64,000 nt of DNA from Gemmatimonadota bacterium (GCA_028877215.1 JAPPFJ010000012.1:1-64000), one strand, 5' to 3'; positions 43,610 to 52,618 are shown, numbered from the stretch's first letter. Made by a program: numbers and translations. Notes: a model not told the origin generated them from the letters alone.

Positions 43610-44323
43610 TTATTCGGGTTGTGCCAACTTGCCGGCGTTGTACGTCAGCTCCCAATGCTTCTCTCCCTGCCACTCCCGGTACTGAATGCCCGATCCGAAA
43701 CCACTCACGGCAGCAACGAGCTCCTGTTCTGTCGGGAAATTCTTCACGATGTCGTACTCCTGTCCGCTTGAGAGAACCCGCCGCTCGATGGTATCGCCGT
43801 TGGAATCCTCATGCCGTTGCGTTGCCATGCCGTCAACCCTGGGAACGTCGTATTCGAGCTGATCCGAAAACAGCACCGGCGCTCCGGGAGTCAACCTGCG
43901 GTGAAGCGAATGCAGAAACTGTCGCACGCGGGACCTGGGAACGTGCGACCACCACCAGACGGCGAACGCTGCGGTGAAAGTACCTGCATCCGGGCCGAGG
44001 TTATAGGCGTCAGTCAAACGAAATTTAACGTGCGGGAAACGTTCACACCTCGATTGAGCGCGGGAGATCATCTCCGGATTGACGTCGATTCCGACAACCG
44101 ACTTTGCGGTTTCCGCGATGACCTCCGTCCAGTATCCGGTTCCACACGCGATCTCGATGACGTCGTGTCCTTGAAAAATCTGTTGAAATCTTCTCTTTTT
44201 CGCAACGCGGACAGGGTCTGCATCGAGAGTCAGATACCCCGCGCTGAGGTCGTACTCCGGCGCACGCGCCGCATAGTACCGGGCAGTCTCATCGGATGTC
44301 GCATCGCTGGAATGAGGCGTCAT
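43610..44323 (-). CDS. Class I SAM-dependent methyltransferase
   Basis: 237 residues. It begins with the YYAARAPEYDLSAGYL pattern seen in UbiE/COQ5-like enzymes, then motif I VIEIACGTGYWTEVIAE, acidic loop VVGIDVNPEMI and post-motif AFAVWWWSHVP. The C-terminus contains EYDIVKNFPTEQELV. The substrate is not evident. Its stop is 15 bases from the exported hypothetical gene. Confidence 0.87.
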   Translation of the reverse strand: MTPHSSDATSDETARYYAARAPEYDLSAGYLTLDADPVRVAKKRRFQQIFQGHDVIEIACGTGYWTEVIAETAKSVVGIDVNPEMISRAQSRCERFPHVKFRLTDAYNLGPDAGTFTAAFAVWWWSHVPRSRVRQFLHSLHRRLTPGAPVLFSDQLEYDVPRVDGMATQRHEDSNGDTIERRVLSSGQEYDIVKNFPTEQELVAAVSGFGSGIQYREWQGEKHWELTYNAGKLAQPE

Positions 44324-44395
44324 TTCGAAAATTCCTGGAGGAGATTCCTGTGCGGTGGCAATTTCACGGGAAGTTCCTCCGCGCGCGCCATGAAC

Positions 44396-45250
44396 TCAAT
44401 ACACGCCGATTTTCCTGAAGAGAAACAGCGCTTCGACCGTGAAGACGGTTCGATGTTCGTCTCCGTGATTCGTGGTCCAGCCCCCGTCATCCTGCTGAAA
44501 GCCTCTCACCTTTTCGAGCGATATATCGAAAAGGTCTTTCGCGATTTCACCGGCAAGGTGGCTGGCATAAGCGATCGAGATCGTGTCTCCCGGATCCGCC
44601 CTGCCTGCCGCTACCGCATCGTAAAGAATATCCCTGCAGCCTCTGATGATTTCCTCATCCGCTTCGTCGCCGGTTCCAATCAGACTCAACAGTGGCATTG
44701 CCATCCAATGCGTGTGCTGGTAGACCGGGAATCTTTCGCCATCCCACGCCTGTCGGATAAATTGCACTGCCTTCGGAAAGTCCACCTGTTGTTCCCGGCC
44801 GGCTTCTTTCAGCTTGCAGCATAGTGCGGATGTGAGCCACACCCGATTCTCGTACCGCCCCGGGAGCATCCAGAATGGCGGATTGAAGTTGACGATCTCA
44901 TCCGGCTCGTCCCAACTCCCGTCTTCACGCTGGGTTCTTCGAAGATAATCGACCGTGTCAGTAAGTACCGAACTGTTTCGATCTCCGATCCAGTTCAACC
45001 ATTGCACGGCCACCCACGTCGCGCTGATTATGGACAGGTCTCCCTGAAAGTCCTTGTCGGTTCGCGTCCAGCCCCCATCATCTCGTTGATAGACCCGAAG
45101 CGCTTTGATCACCTCTTCGCGACCGCAACTGCCGTTCGCATACAGGGCGAGACTCGAAAGAACCGGATCATTCGCGTCGAGAACGAAAGCGGCTGCCTTG
45201 TCCGTATCGACGGTCCTCATTTTTTCATCTCTGTTGTAAGCACTTCCCAT
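44396..45250 (-). CDS. Squalene-cyclase/prenyltransferase-like alpha-alpha barrel protein
   Basis: 284 residues from the ATG at 45250; the ATG at 45220 is an alternative, and longer frames read into repeat sequence. QW-like repeats of the terpenoid cyclase/prenyltransferase barrel recur: YQRDDGGWTRTDKDFQGD, TQREDGSWDEPDEIV and FQQDDGGWTTNHGDEHRT. The acidic DXDD cyclase motif is not seen, and the chain is about half the usual length, so it is likely a cofactor-free barrel with another role. There is no signal peptide. Neighbouring methyltransferases might modify a related product, but this is a guess. Confidence 0.72.
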   Translation of the reverse strand: MGSAYNRDEKMRTVDTDKAAAFVLDANDPVLSSLALYANGSCGREEVIKALRVYQRDDGGWTRTDKDFQGDLSIISATWVAVQWLNWIGDRNSSVLTDTVDYLRRTQREDGSWDEPDEIVNFNPPFWMLPGRYENRVWLTSALCCKLKEAGREQQVDFPKAVQFIRQAWDGERFPVYQHTHWMAMPLLSLIGTGDEADEEIIRGCRDILYDAVAAGRADPGDTISIAYASHLAGEIAKDLFDISLEKVRGFQQDDGGWTTNHGDEHRTVFTVEALFLFRKIGVY

Positions 45251-45515
45251 ACCGACTTCGTGATGTTCAGCCGCAACCGAATCGGTGGCAGGGAACGCCC
45301 GCCGATTTGATCGACCAATCACTCCCCCCTTGAGGGGGAGTCGCAGAAGCCGAGCCGTCCCCTGAGCTTGTCGAAGGGCCGGCGACGGCTGATGCGGTGG
45401 GGGGATTCCAACACACCATTCCGCATGCAAGCAGTGTGATGAAACTTGTACACATCTTGCATCGAAGTCTTATTGTAAGTACTTCCAAAGGGATTCTGGC
45501 GCCTATTTATATTAA

Positions 45516-45538
45516 ATATAGTATGGTCTATACTATAT
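45516..45538. promoter_or_regulatory. AT-rich operator-like palindrome
   Basis: ATATAGTAT, five bases GGTCT, then ATACTATAT: perfect 9-bp arms in an unusually AT-rich stretch (45500-45550). It lies about 270 bases upstream of the barrel-protein gene and 60 bases beyond the end of the acetyltransferase gene. A binding site for a dimeric regulator is possible. Confidence 0.35.
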
Positions 45539-45598
45539 ATGGTATTTATCGGTCGGGATTTGCTCTAAATAATTGATGACGTGTCACGGTTCGCCGCT

Positions 45599-46033
45599 CT
45601 ATTTGCAGTTCTGCCGTTCGAAATTGCGAACGACCATGCCCACGCACTCGGAAAAACCCTGCTTGACGTAGAACTCGGCCACATCCCGGTCGCACACGAG
45701 GTCAATCATGTACAGATGGCCAACCTGTTCGAGCATTCGCCTGACAAGCTCGGCGCCAATGCCCTTACCCTGGTATTCCGGGAGTACGCTGAGGTGGGGA
45801 ATATACGCGCAGGACACGCCGTCCGTGATGGCGGAAATCCAGCCGGCGACGGTCCCGTGCGTCGAAACAGCCAGAACGAAGTAATCGCTGCCCTGCAGAA
45901 TCCTGAGATGCGCATCCGGGGAGGGGGGATTGGGCCAACCCATGAAGTGACCCTCGAGATTCTCGGGCCGGATTCCCTCAAGGGTATTTTGGTATGTAAT
46001 TGACATCGCGTCGTGGGTGTCCCTGAGTTCCAT
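45599..46033 (-). CDS. GNAT-family N-acetyltransferase
   Basis: 144 residues; the start may instead be codon 10 (MSITYQNTLEG, 46006). GNAT features: HLSVLPEYQGKGIGAELV, where QGKGIG is the acetyl-CoA pyrophosphate loop, and AEFYVKQGFSECVGMV near the end. The start MSITYQNTLEGIRPENLEG is typical of a small-molecule acetyltransferase subgroup. Substrate unknown. It lies 55 bases downstream of a methyltransferase. Confidence 0.85.
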   Translation of the reverse strand: MELRDTHDAMSITYQNTLEGIRPENLEGHFMGWPNPPSPDAHLRILQGSDYFVLAVSTHGTVAGWISAITDGVSCAYIPHLSVLPEYQGKGIGAELVRRMLEQVGHLYMIDLVCDRDVAEFYVKQGFSECVGMVVRNFERQNCK

Positions 46034-46088
46034 TGCTTGCTATAAGGACTGACACCTTCGCGGGACCGGCGCGCTTCCTGCCGAACGA

Positions 46089-46856
46089 TCAGGCAGTTGT
46101 CACGGCAGGCTTCCCGGCCACGGCGACAAATCGATCGGATTCCCGGCCGTATTCCTCTCCCTCGAAACTCCCGCAGAGTTTCACGTCTCCAAATCCGGCC
46201 GCAAGCAACCTGTCCTTCAGTTCCTGGCCGGAATAGATGGTGTGGTGAAATTCGAAGGTGCGGACCTCCGGGCCTTTGATGATAATCCACTCATTCCTGA
46301 TGCGGGTCCATTCGTCGAAGATCTTGTGGCGCTGAACCAGAAGGGTACCGTCTTCGAGCTTCTCGGAGACCGTCGGCTGGAAAATCCGCGCCAGCTTCTC
46401 TTTACCCATGAGGTCCATCACGAGACGTCCGCCGGGCTTCAGGCTGGTAAAGATCTTTCGCAGCACCCGTACGTCCTCGTCTTTGGCATCGAAGTATCCG
46501 AAGGAAGTGTTCAGGTTGAGGACAAGGTCGAAGGCCTCCGGCCGCTCGAATTCACGCATGTCTTTCTCGATCCATTTGATGTCCTGATTCCTTCGCGCAG
46601 CCCTCTTCCGCCCTTCGTCCAGTAGAAACGGGCTCCGGTCGACTGCCGTGACCCTGAACCCGCGCTGCGCCAGGGGGATCGCAAAACGGCCGGGACCGCA
46701 ACACAGGTCGAGGACCGCCCCCGAGTCCATGCCAACCAGATCGAGGATGTTTTCAAGATGCGTCTCTGCGGCCTCGAACCTTGCCTCGGAAAAAAGAAAC
46801 GGATAAGTCGCTTTCCAGAACGACTCATCCTCATACCACTCCAAAACGGACACCAC
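46089..46856 (-). CDS. Class I SAM-dependent methyltransferase
   Basis: About 255 residues. The best start is the GTG at 46856 with GAGGAG eight bases upstream; a GTG at 46865 is closer to the same site. Motif I is VLDLCCGPGRFAIPL, followed by VTAVDRSPFLLDEGR, WIEKDMREF and LKPGGRLVMDLMG, typical of small-molecule methyltransferases. The C-terminal part (HHTIYSGQELKDRLLAAG) is characteristic of this subgroup. It precedes the acetyltransferase gene. Confidence 0.87.
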   Translation of the reverse strand: MVSVLEWYEDESFWKATYPFLFSEARFEAAETHLENILDLVGMDSGAVLDLCCGPGRFAIPLAQRGFRVTAVDRSPFLLDEGRKRAARRNQDIKWIEKDMREFERPEAFDLVLNLNTSFGYFDAKDEDVRVLRKIFTSLKPGGRLVMDLMGKEKLARIFQPTVSEKLEDGTLLVQRHKIFDEWTRIRNEWIIIKGPEVRTFEFHHTIYSGQELKDRLLAAGFGDVKLCGSFEGEEYGRESDRFVAVAGKPAVTTA

Positions 46857-46996
46857 TTGGTTCACTCCTCTTCAATAAACGTCGGGATTGTCTTGCTTTG
46901 GCTGCCGGCTGCGGGCTGTCCGCCGTCCACCGAGACGCTTTCGCCTTCACCGGGATTGCGAACCCGCGGAGCCCAGACGCTCAACCTTTTCTGATC

Positions 46997-48715
46997 TTAC
47001 GACCTGGCACCTGCTTGCCGAAGCATCTCCGCGATTTCCATATGCCCACGTCTTTCAGCCCAACTCAGTGGCGCCGCCCATTTCGGCGCGTCGGGAATAT
47101 TCACGTAAGCCCCATGTTCGAGCAGAAAAGCAACCACCTCTTTGTGGCCCGCGCGGACATGCCAACCCAGCGGCGTCGAACACAGTTCCTCATCTTGAAC
47201 GTTCACGTCAGCCTTATCGTCGAGCAACACTTCTGCCATCTCAATCATCACGGCTTCGCTATTGCTCCATTCTTCCTCACGTTCCAGATAGCTACCACCG
47301 ATCCAATGCAATAGGGTTGAGTTTTCCGGCCCCCGGACGTTAACGTCAACTCCATAATCCAGAATCATCCGCACGGTTTCTCCGGCGCCGCTCTGCAGCC
47401 CCCAACGCAGACATTCAAACCAATAATCCGCGTCAAAATCCGGTTCACAACGCAAGCACATTCTTACGACGTTGACGTCTCCGAAACTCAATCCCCAACG
47501 CATGGTCTGTCGAACCACGCCTTCACTACGATCTTGAGGCAGACAGCCTGCTTCCGGAACAGCCATGGCGCGATCCAGTAACTCACCAATCACGCAATAT
47601 TGCCTCGCCTTCACGTACGTCCACATCATCGGACGCCCGCCGTTAACATAAACGCGGTTTGCCAATTCCTGGTTGCCCGACAGCAACGCCTCGTCAGCTA
47701 CTCCCAGTTCCGATTCATTTGAGGGTGCATCCGTTCGGGCGCCGCGTTCCATTAACCGTTCGGCCACATCAAAATGTCTGCGTTCCAGTGCATAAAACAA
47801 TGCGCCGGAAATATGTACCACCGTACCATTGCGTTCACATTTTGTATCCACGTCAGCGCCGAAATCCAGGAGCAGGTCCACGACTTCCAGGTGCCCTTCG
47901 CGCGCGGCTATCGCAAGGGGATAGGTCGATGCATTCTTGTTATTCACACGCCCGCACTGATAATTCACCAGACTGGAGTCCGCTTGCAGCATCTTCCTGA
48001 CGCCTTCCAGATCACCAAGAGCACTGGCTACCCAGATGTCGCGATCTGCCCCATGTTCAAGCAACAATTCCGCCATCTTTCGATCCGCTGGCTTATCACG
48101 GTTGGGGCCATTACCTTTGAATAGAGCGCGGTGGATGGGTAGTTCATTCTCGGCATTCCTGATATTTACGTCGGCCCCAGCGGCGAGCAGGTCGGCCACA
48201 AGGTCAAACTGCATATGCCACACCACGTAGTGAAGCGCTGTATTACCGGTTGTATCTCTTTCGTTTACAATTGCTGGTTCCCTGTCCAATATGAAACGCA
48301 CTTTCTCGATCTCCTGCATCCGGGCTGCATCGCAAAATTCCACCCCGCGAGATGTCGTCCCTTGTTGCGCGTTCAACCACGCTTCAATTAAAGCGACGAT
48401 CTCGGTGTGCCCTCGGTCCCGTGCCAATGTCAACGGCTGCGACGCCTCCCGGTTAGGCCAGATCCCAACGGCCGGACTGGCTCCCGCCTCAAGCAGTATC
48501 TTAACGACCTCGGTATGACCTTCCCGAGCGGCATAATGAATGGGGCGCCGCCCGTGTTGCGGATGGTTTTTGGCAGTTGCCAGATCCGGATTCCTCTTCA
48601 TCAGCGTCTCTACTCTTTCCACGTCTCCGGCTTGCGCAGCGTTGCACATGCCGATTGCGTCTGCAAATACGTCGTCTCTTGACGGGGATTCATTTCGATG
48701 AGTCCTCTTTGCCAT
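46997..48715 (-). CDS. Ankyrin-repeat protein
   Basis: 572 residues composed almost entirely of ankyrin repeats, for example GRRPIHYAAREGHTEVVKIL, NTALHYVVWHMQFDLVADLL and PLGWHVRAGHKEVVAFLLEH. There is no signal peptide, membrane segment or added enzymatic domain. Ankyrin stacks bind proteins; in symbionts they may target host factors, but nothing here shows export. It has GAGG before the ATG. The gap to the next gene carries no repeats. Confidence 0.92.
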   Translation of the reverse strand: MAKRTHRNESPSRDDVFADAIGMCNAAQAGDVERVETLMKRNPDLATAKNHPQHGRRPIHYAAREGHTEVVKILLEAGASPAVGIWPNREASQPLTLARDRGHTEIVALIEAWLNAQQGTTSRGVEFCDAARMQEIEKVRFILDREPAIVNERDTTGNTALHYVVWHMQFDLVADLLAAGADVNIRNAENELPIHRALFKGNGPNRDKPADRKMAELLLEHGADRDIWVASALGDLEGVRKMLQADSSLVNYQCGRVNNKNASTYPLAIAAREGHLEVVDLLLDFGADVDTKCERNGTVVHISGALFYALERRHFDVAERLMERGARTDAPSNESELGVADEALLSGNQELANRVYVNGGRPMMWTYVKARQYCVIGELLDRAMAVPEAGCLPQDRSEGVVRQTMRWGLSFGDVNVVRMCLRCEPDFDADYWFECLRWGLQSGAGETVRMILDYGVDVNVRGPENSTLLHWIGGSYLEREEEWSNSEAVMIEMAEVLLDDKADVNVQDEELCSTPLGWHVRAGHKEVVAFLLEHGAYVNIPDAPKWAAPLSWAERRGHMEIAEMLRQAGARS

Positions 48716-48831
48716 TGTTGGAAACCTCTACTACATATATTGGCGTGCTGAACGCCATTGTTTAATCCATCAGGATGCGTTCGCTGCCAGCCAAAACAAC
48801 TGCCAATTTCTCCCGATATCGGACACCTCGC

Positions 48832-49677
48832 CTAACTGCCTACGAAGTGCCGGAAGAGTGGCTTCACTTCCTCCGGAAGTCCCTCGTACACGTCTCGGCT
48901 CAGGGGCTCCATTTCGTAGTTCTTCCCGCCGGTCTCCACCACCATCATCTCGTGCTCCGGCGTGCCTTTGTGCGTCGGATTCAGGTTTAGCCACCAGGGC
49001 GCGTAACGCACGATCAGGGCCACCCGGGGGCTGCCGCTACGGTTGGGGGCAACCGCGTGCCACTGCCGGCTGTCGTAGAGCAGTACCGATCCCGCCCTGC
49101 CCTGGGCATTGATCTCGGTCGGCTGGGGCGCCTCGTTGTCGAAGCCGGCGATGTCTCCCGTCGCCGGATTGTGGTCCTTCAGGTGCGTGCCGGGCAACAG
49201 CAGCGTCCCTCCGTTGGCCGCGGTGAAATCGGTCAGCATCCACAGCGACGACGCGTGCATCATCGCGTCCGGGTAGGGGGTGGGGACATTGGAGGCATTC
49301 GTCTGGTTGAACGGCCAGTCCGCGTGCCAGTAGCCGCGCTCGTTCCCCGGATGGTTCACCACGACGTCGGTGCAGGAGATCCTCAGCCAGGGACCGAAGA
49401 TAATCTCGAGGGCCCCGACGATCCGCCGGTCGGCCAGGTACGGCGCGAACGACTGGTCGTGGTTGATGGCCTGCTTGAGCACGCCGACGCCGCGGGCGCC
49501 CACGCGGTGGCCTCTGGCCCGAGTCGCCCTCTCCGTGGCTTGGTGGGCGGCGTCATTGGCGGCCTGCGCCCGCAGGACGCGTTCGCGGATCCCGTCCACT
49601 TCCCCGGAGGGGATGACGTCCTCGACGATACAGCAGCCGTTTTCCCTGATATGGCGCGCAATTTCACGTGGATCCAT
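48832..49677 (-). CDS. Phytanoyl-CoA dioxygenase (PhyH) family protein, canonical HxD
   Basis: 281 residues, single domain. Fe(II) ligands His118-Ala-Asp120 (GYWHADWPF) and a distal His in SRQWHAVAPNRSGSPRVALI, where the Arg probably binds 2-oxoglutarate. GGTLLLPGTHLKDHNP is the typical strand before the distal His. AAAGGA precedes the ATG. It lies 36 bases downstream of the mannonate-dehydratase-like gene, so the two are likely co-transcribed. Unlike the HGG-type paralogs in this window it should be an ordinary hydroxylase. Substrate unknown. Confidence 0.9.
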   Translation of the reverse strand: MDPREIARHIRENGCCIVEDVIPSGEVDGIRERVLRAQAANDAAHQATERATRARGHRVGARGVGVLKQAINHDQSFAPYLADRRIVGALEIIFGPWLRISCTDVVVNHPGNERGYWHADWPFNQTNASNVPTPYPDAMMHASSLWMLTDFTAANGGTLLLPGTHLKDHNPATGDIAGFDNEAPQPTEINAQGRAGSVLLYDSRQWHAVAPNRSGSPRVALIVRYAPWWLNLNPTHKGTPEHEMMVVETGGKNYEMEPLSRDVYEGLPEEVKPLFRHFVGS

Positions 49678-49713
49678 GTGTTTGTCCTTTGCCGTGGCCC
49701 GCCTGCGTATGTG

Positions 49714-50787
49714 CTAACCGTACACCGCCTGAATCATGGCATTGATGTAACCGAAGCAGTACGCGTAGGACTGATAGGAACGGTTCGGATCGTCGTCGGT
49801 CCAAGGGACGTGGTCGGGATCAATGCCGTAACAGTAGCCGGTGTCCTTGAGGGCCTTTATAACACGGTAGAAGTCCATGTCTCCCTCATCGGGCAGAGAC
49901 TCGCGGAAGCTGTACAGCCCTCCGATGATGTTTCGATAGTGAACCAGGAAGATCGTATTTCGGCTGCCGAAGTACTCAATGATGGGATAGATTTCAGTGG
50001 CCGGGTCTTCGAGCCCTTCCGCGACGGAGCCCACGCAGAAGTTCCAGCCGTGATAGGGCCCGCGCTGAATCTCGATGAAACGCTTCATGCCCTCGAAGTC
50101 ATTGAGGACTTTGTCAACGCCCTTGTAGCCGGGAGGCGTGGCGGGGTCCTCCTGTGAATTGCCCATTCGCACCTTGAATTCTTCCGCCACTGGAATCATC
50201 CGTTCCAGCAGATACTCGATGCGTTCCCAGTACATGTCCGCCGTGACGCGGCCGGCCTCGGTAAGCCCGGCCTGTTCTTCCGCGGGAATCTTGTCCACGC
50301 GGAAAGCGGTGTGGAAGAAGCCGCCTCGGCCCTCTTCCGGTTCGGTGCGGTCGATGGGCAGGACGCAGGTGTTATAGCGCAGGGAGTCGATGCCGGCGCG
50401 CGAGGCCGTTCGGATCATCTCGCACACAATGTCGATTTCCCGGTCGCGTTCCGGGCTTTTGCCATAATAGATGATGTTGTGAAAACGCTCGTATATCGGC
50501 AGCGAGCTCATATCCAGTGTGATCCCGAACCGCTCGTGGTGTTCCCGTACCTGGACCAGTTCGTCGAGGTCCCATCCTCGGCCGTCATGGAACGGAAAGA
50601 CAACGGCCTTGTGGCGCACGCCGCAGCGCTGCAGAAAACGCAACTCGGCATCGGTGGACCCGAAACTCTGCGTGCGCACGTACATGCGCCCGCCGTTCGA
50701 CGACGATGACTGCGACGCGTCTCCGGAGGCGGAAGCCGCCGCCTCCCCGGCTGCGAGGCCCTGTTCAAATGGATCCGATTTCGTCAT
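49714..50787 (-). CDS. Mannonate dehydratase-like TIM-barrel enzyme
   Basis: 357 residues. The C-terminal half closely follows mannonate dehydratase (UxuA): VRMGNSQEDPATPPGYKG, GWNFCVGSVAEGLEDP, IIEYFGSRNTIFLVHYRN, EGDMDFYRVIKALKDTGYCY and IDPDHVPW. UxuA removes water from D-mannonate to give 2-keto-3-deoxygluconate. The first 35 residues (SASGDASQSSSSNGG) are a low-complexity tail absent from the core family. AAAGGAAT precedes the ATG. The neighbouring PhyH gene suggests that the substrate may not be plain mannonate. Confidence 0.8.
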   Translation of the reverse strand: MTKSDPFEQGLAAGEAAASASGDASQSSSSNGGRMYVRTQSFGSTDAELRFLQRCGVRHKAVVFPFHDGRGWDLDELVQVREHHERFGITLDMSSLPIYERFHNIIYYGKSPERDREIDIVCEMIRTASRAGIDSLRYNTCVLPIDRTEPEEGRGGFFHTAFRVDKIPAEEQAGLTEAGRVTADMYWERIEYLLERMIPVAEEFKVRMGNSQEDPATPPGYKGVDKVLNDFEGMKRFIEIQRGPYHGWNFCVGSVAEGLEDPATEIYPIIEYFGSRNTIFLVHYRNIIGGLYSFRESLPDEGDMDFYRVIKALKDTGYCYGIDPDHVPWTDDDPNRSYQSYAYCFGYINAMIQAVYG

Positions 50788-50916
50788 GTGATTCCTTTCG
50801 CTGTTAGGGTATCGACTGGCATAGACAGAAGGCGCAAACTGTCGCCGTTTGCCCCATGGTTCATTGACGCCCCCTCGGCGCGGCGCCTGTTTTTCTGGCT
50901 CTTCTCCCCCTTTCCT

Positions 50917-51171
50917 TCAGGAGAGGGGGCCGGGGGGAGAGGTCTGCGCCGTCCGGAAGACATCATCAAATGCAAACGGTTCGCTCGCGGCAATCTCTTT
51001 TCTGGCTGCTTCGGCCAAACGGTCCCACTGCTCATCGGTTGTGGCTTCAAAACGTGCTGTCCAGACATGCTCATCCTTCAGGTCGGCCAGAATACGTGTG
51101 GCAATGGTATCCTGTTTGTCTGGCGGAAGCCTTTGGATTTCCGAAAATGCCTGCTGAAGCAATTTGGTCAC
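50917..51171 (-). CDS. Small antitoxin-like protein
   Basis: 84 residues from the GTG at 51171 (AAGGAG eight bases upstream). Its plan, TKLLQQAFSEIQRLPPDKQD then ILADLKDEHVWTARFEATTD and WDRLAEAARKEI, is that of a common short antitoxin-like family next to RelE/ParE genes. No partner toxin is visible beside it. The last residues (about TSPPGPLS) are encoded by a CCCTCTCC-type repeat hairpin, so the natural end may be lost. Confidence 0.6.
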   Translation of the reverse strand: MTKLLQQAFSEIQRLPPDKQDTIATRILADLKDEHVWTARFEATTDEQWDRLAEAARKEIAASEPFAFDDVFRTAQTSPPGPLS

Positions 51172-51428
51172 TTCTTCAACTCCTTGCGCGAGTGCGCAGT
51201 CATCTGGAAATATTACTCCAAATTCCCTCATTGGTTGGATAGACTTCTGACCAGGCAGGTAGCTGGAGTTTAAGGCTGTTCTGCTCCGTCACTCCCTCGA
51301 TTGCTCGCTTGTTTACGCGGGACCATCGTCTCATTCATGCAGTCACTGATAGCTCCACCTGAATAAACGAAAACCTCGTGCGAAATCTCACATGAGGTTG
51401 AAACTGCAACTCCTGGTTTAAAACTGAG
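51172..51428. other. Gene-free stretch
   Basis: No credible gene, RNA or repeat of the named families is visible between the antitoxin-like gene and the small frame at 51429. Confidence 0.4.
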
Positions 51429-51536
51429 TCATCCCAACCAGTCTTGTATGAATCCGACATACTCAGGAACCGGCATCATCTCCAGATCTTTGTCTCTGAA
51501 GCCCTCGGCCTCCCTCTCAAGATAGAAGTTGGCCAT
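51429..51536 (-). CDS. Very short open reading frame downstream of DUF2188
   Basis: 35 codons from the ATG at 51536, reading MANFYLEREAEGFRDKDLEM and ending YVGFIQDWLG. Amino-acid composition is protein-like and it follows the DUF2188 gene by 27 bases on the same strand; the frame is open back to that gene's stop. The ribosome site is poor, so this may be a remnant of a longer gene. No family recognised. Confidence 0.35.
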   Translation of the reverse strand: MANFYLEREAEGFRDKDLEMMPVPEYVGFIQDWLG

Positions 51537-51563
51537 ATACTTGCGAAGCTTCCCCCCGACTGT

Positions 51564-51779
51564 TCACTTAGCCTTTATCCATTTTTGTACCGTTCCATCT
51601 CGTCTGTGGATGACAACGTCACTGCCATTCGATATTTCGCTGGCGCCTTTTTCGGCAGCAGACTTGGAGTCGTAGATTTTCGACGCTCTGGAATTCCCTT
51701 CCTTCTTGACGACCCAGCGATCTCTTCTTGAGATGACGTGCACTCTCCTGCAATTGGATGCTTGTGATTTTTGCGCCAT
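51564..51779 (-). CDS. DUF2188-family small protein
   Basis: 71 residues from the ATG at 51779 (AAGGGA six bases upstream). The DUF2188 pattern is clear: RRVHVISRRDRWVVKKEG, SKSAAEKGASEISNGSDVVI and HRRDGTVQKWIK. This family is small, basic and of unknown function. Transcription probably starts at the promoter 51902-51930, leaving a leader of about 120 bases; the GTG right after that promoter (51896) is in frame and could give a longer product. Confidence 0.8.
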   Translation of the reverse strand: MAQKSQASNCRRVHVISRRDRWVVKKEGNSRASKIYDSKSAAEKGASEISNGSDVVIHRRDGTVQKWIKAK

Positions 51780-51901
51780 GGCAGGTCCCTTCTCACACTC
51801 GTACGTGTTACCTTGAGTCAATTGCGAATATAGCGCACCTTGCAGACCGAAAGAAGGAATTCGATCAATCCCCGCCAGTCGCATTCCCGGTGGCACGTGA
51901 A

Positions 51902-51930
51902 ATTATACCGACAATTGGAAGCTATGGCAA
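51902..51930 (-). promoter_or_regulatory. Consensus promoter upstream of the DUF2188 gene
   Basis: TTGCCA (51930-51925), 17 bases, TATAAT (51907-51902), then TTCAC and GTGCCA. It is nearly the same unit as the leaderless promoter at 34299-34327, including the GTG CCA at the start position. Confidence 0.7.
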
Positions 51931-52072
51931 GAACGAAGACGATTTCTGTCGCGCTCAGCCGTACGCGCCTTATTTGCCAGCCCAAGATCCGCAAGAATCA
52001 GGGGCTGACTCGTTAATTTTCGTACCTGACAGTGACCTTAATGAACCCCATACATTGACTATCATTCCCCCA

Positions 52073-52414
52073 TTAACGTCCATCCTTCTCCAGAACACCG
52101 GCGAGCGTATCGGACGCCCACTGATTGATGCTCTTCCCACTGACTTCCGCCGCCGTGGCAATCGCGGCGTGGACCTGTGGTGGAATCCGCAACATCAGAT
52201 TTCCGGAATAGGGCTTTTGAGGGGGTCTGTTCAGCTTTTCACAGGTTTCGAGATAGTCTTCCACCGATTCTACAAAAGCACTACGCAGTTCCTCGACCGA
52301 CTCGCCGTGAAAACCCACCACATCATTGATCCCCGCAATATGACCGACGAAGCAGCCGTCTTCATCGCTATAGTCAATTCGAGCCGCGTATCCTCTATAC
52401 GTCATCGTATTCAT
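52073..52414 (-). CDS. hicB: HicB-family antitoxin with C-terminal ribbon-helix-helix domain
   Basis: 113 residues from the ATG at 52414; longer frames extend into a family A repeat. The HicB part is YRGYAARIDYSDEDGCFVGH and IAGINDVVGFHGESVEELRS, and the C-terminal DNA-binding ribbon-helix-helix is LMLRIPPQVHAAIATAAEVS and GKSINQWASDTL. No hicA is visible beside it. The upstream flank, where hicA is commonly found, is taken by the repeat at 52479-52612, so this may be an orphan antitoxin. Confidence 0.82.
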   Translation of the reverse strand: MNTMTYRGYAARIDYSDEDGCFVGHIAGINDVVGFHGESVEELRSAFVESVEDYLETCEKLNRPPQKPYSGNLMLRIPPQVHAAIATAAEVSGKSINQWASDTLAGVLEKDGR

Positions 52415-52478
52415 GGGATTATTTTTTCTCGTTTCCCGCCGATCGCTCATCAATGTCTTTCTCTTTGTGTCTCCAAAA

Positions 52479-52612
52479 GGCGGTGAGACGGTAGAGGGTA
52501 GACGGTAGAAGAAATCATTGCCCGGTATGTTATTCCTCATTGCCTCCGGTACAAGAAGAAACTTCAAAAGGCAGGAAATCGTCTCCCCTCTCCCGGCTTA
52601 CGTCTAACCGCT
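52479..52612 (+). repeat. Inverted-arm interspersed repeat, copy 8 (family A)
   Basis: Left arm GGCGGTGAGACGGTAGAGGG; core CATTGCCCGGTATGTTATTC and AAGAAACTTCAAAAGGCAGG; right arm CTCCCGGCTTACGTCTAACC. It lies between the PhyH gene and the HicB gene, ending six bases from the PhyH stop. Confidence 0.75.
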
Positions 52613-52618
52613 CTTTGG

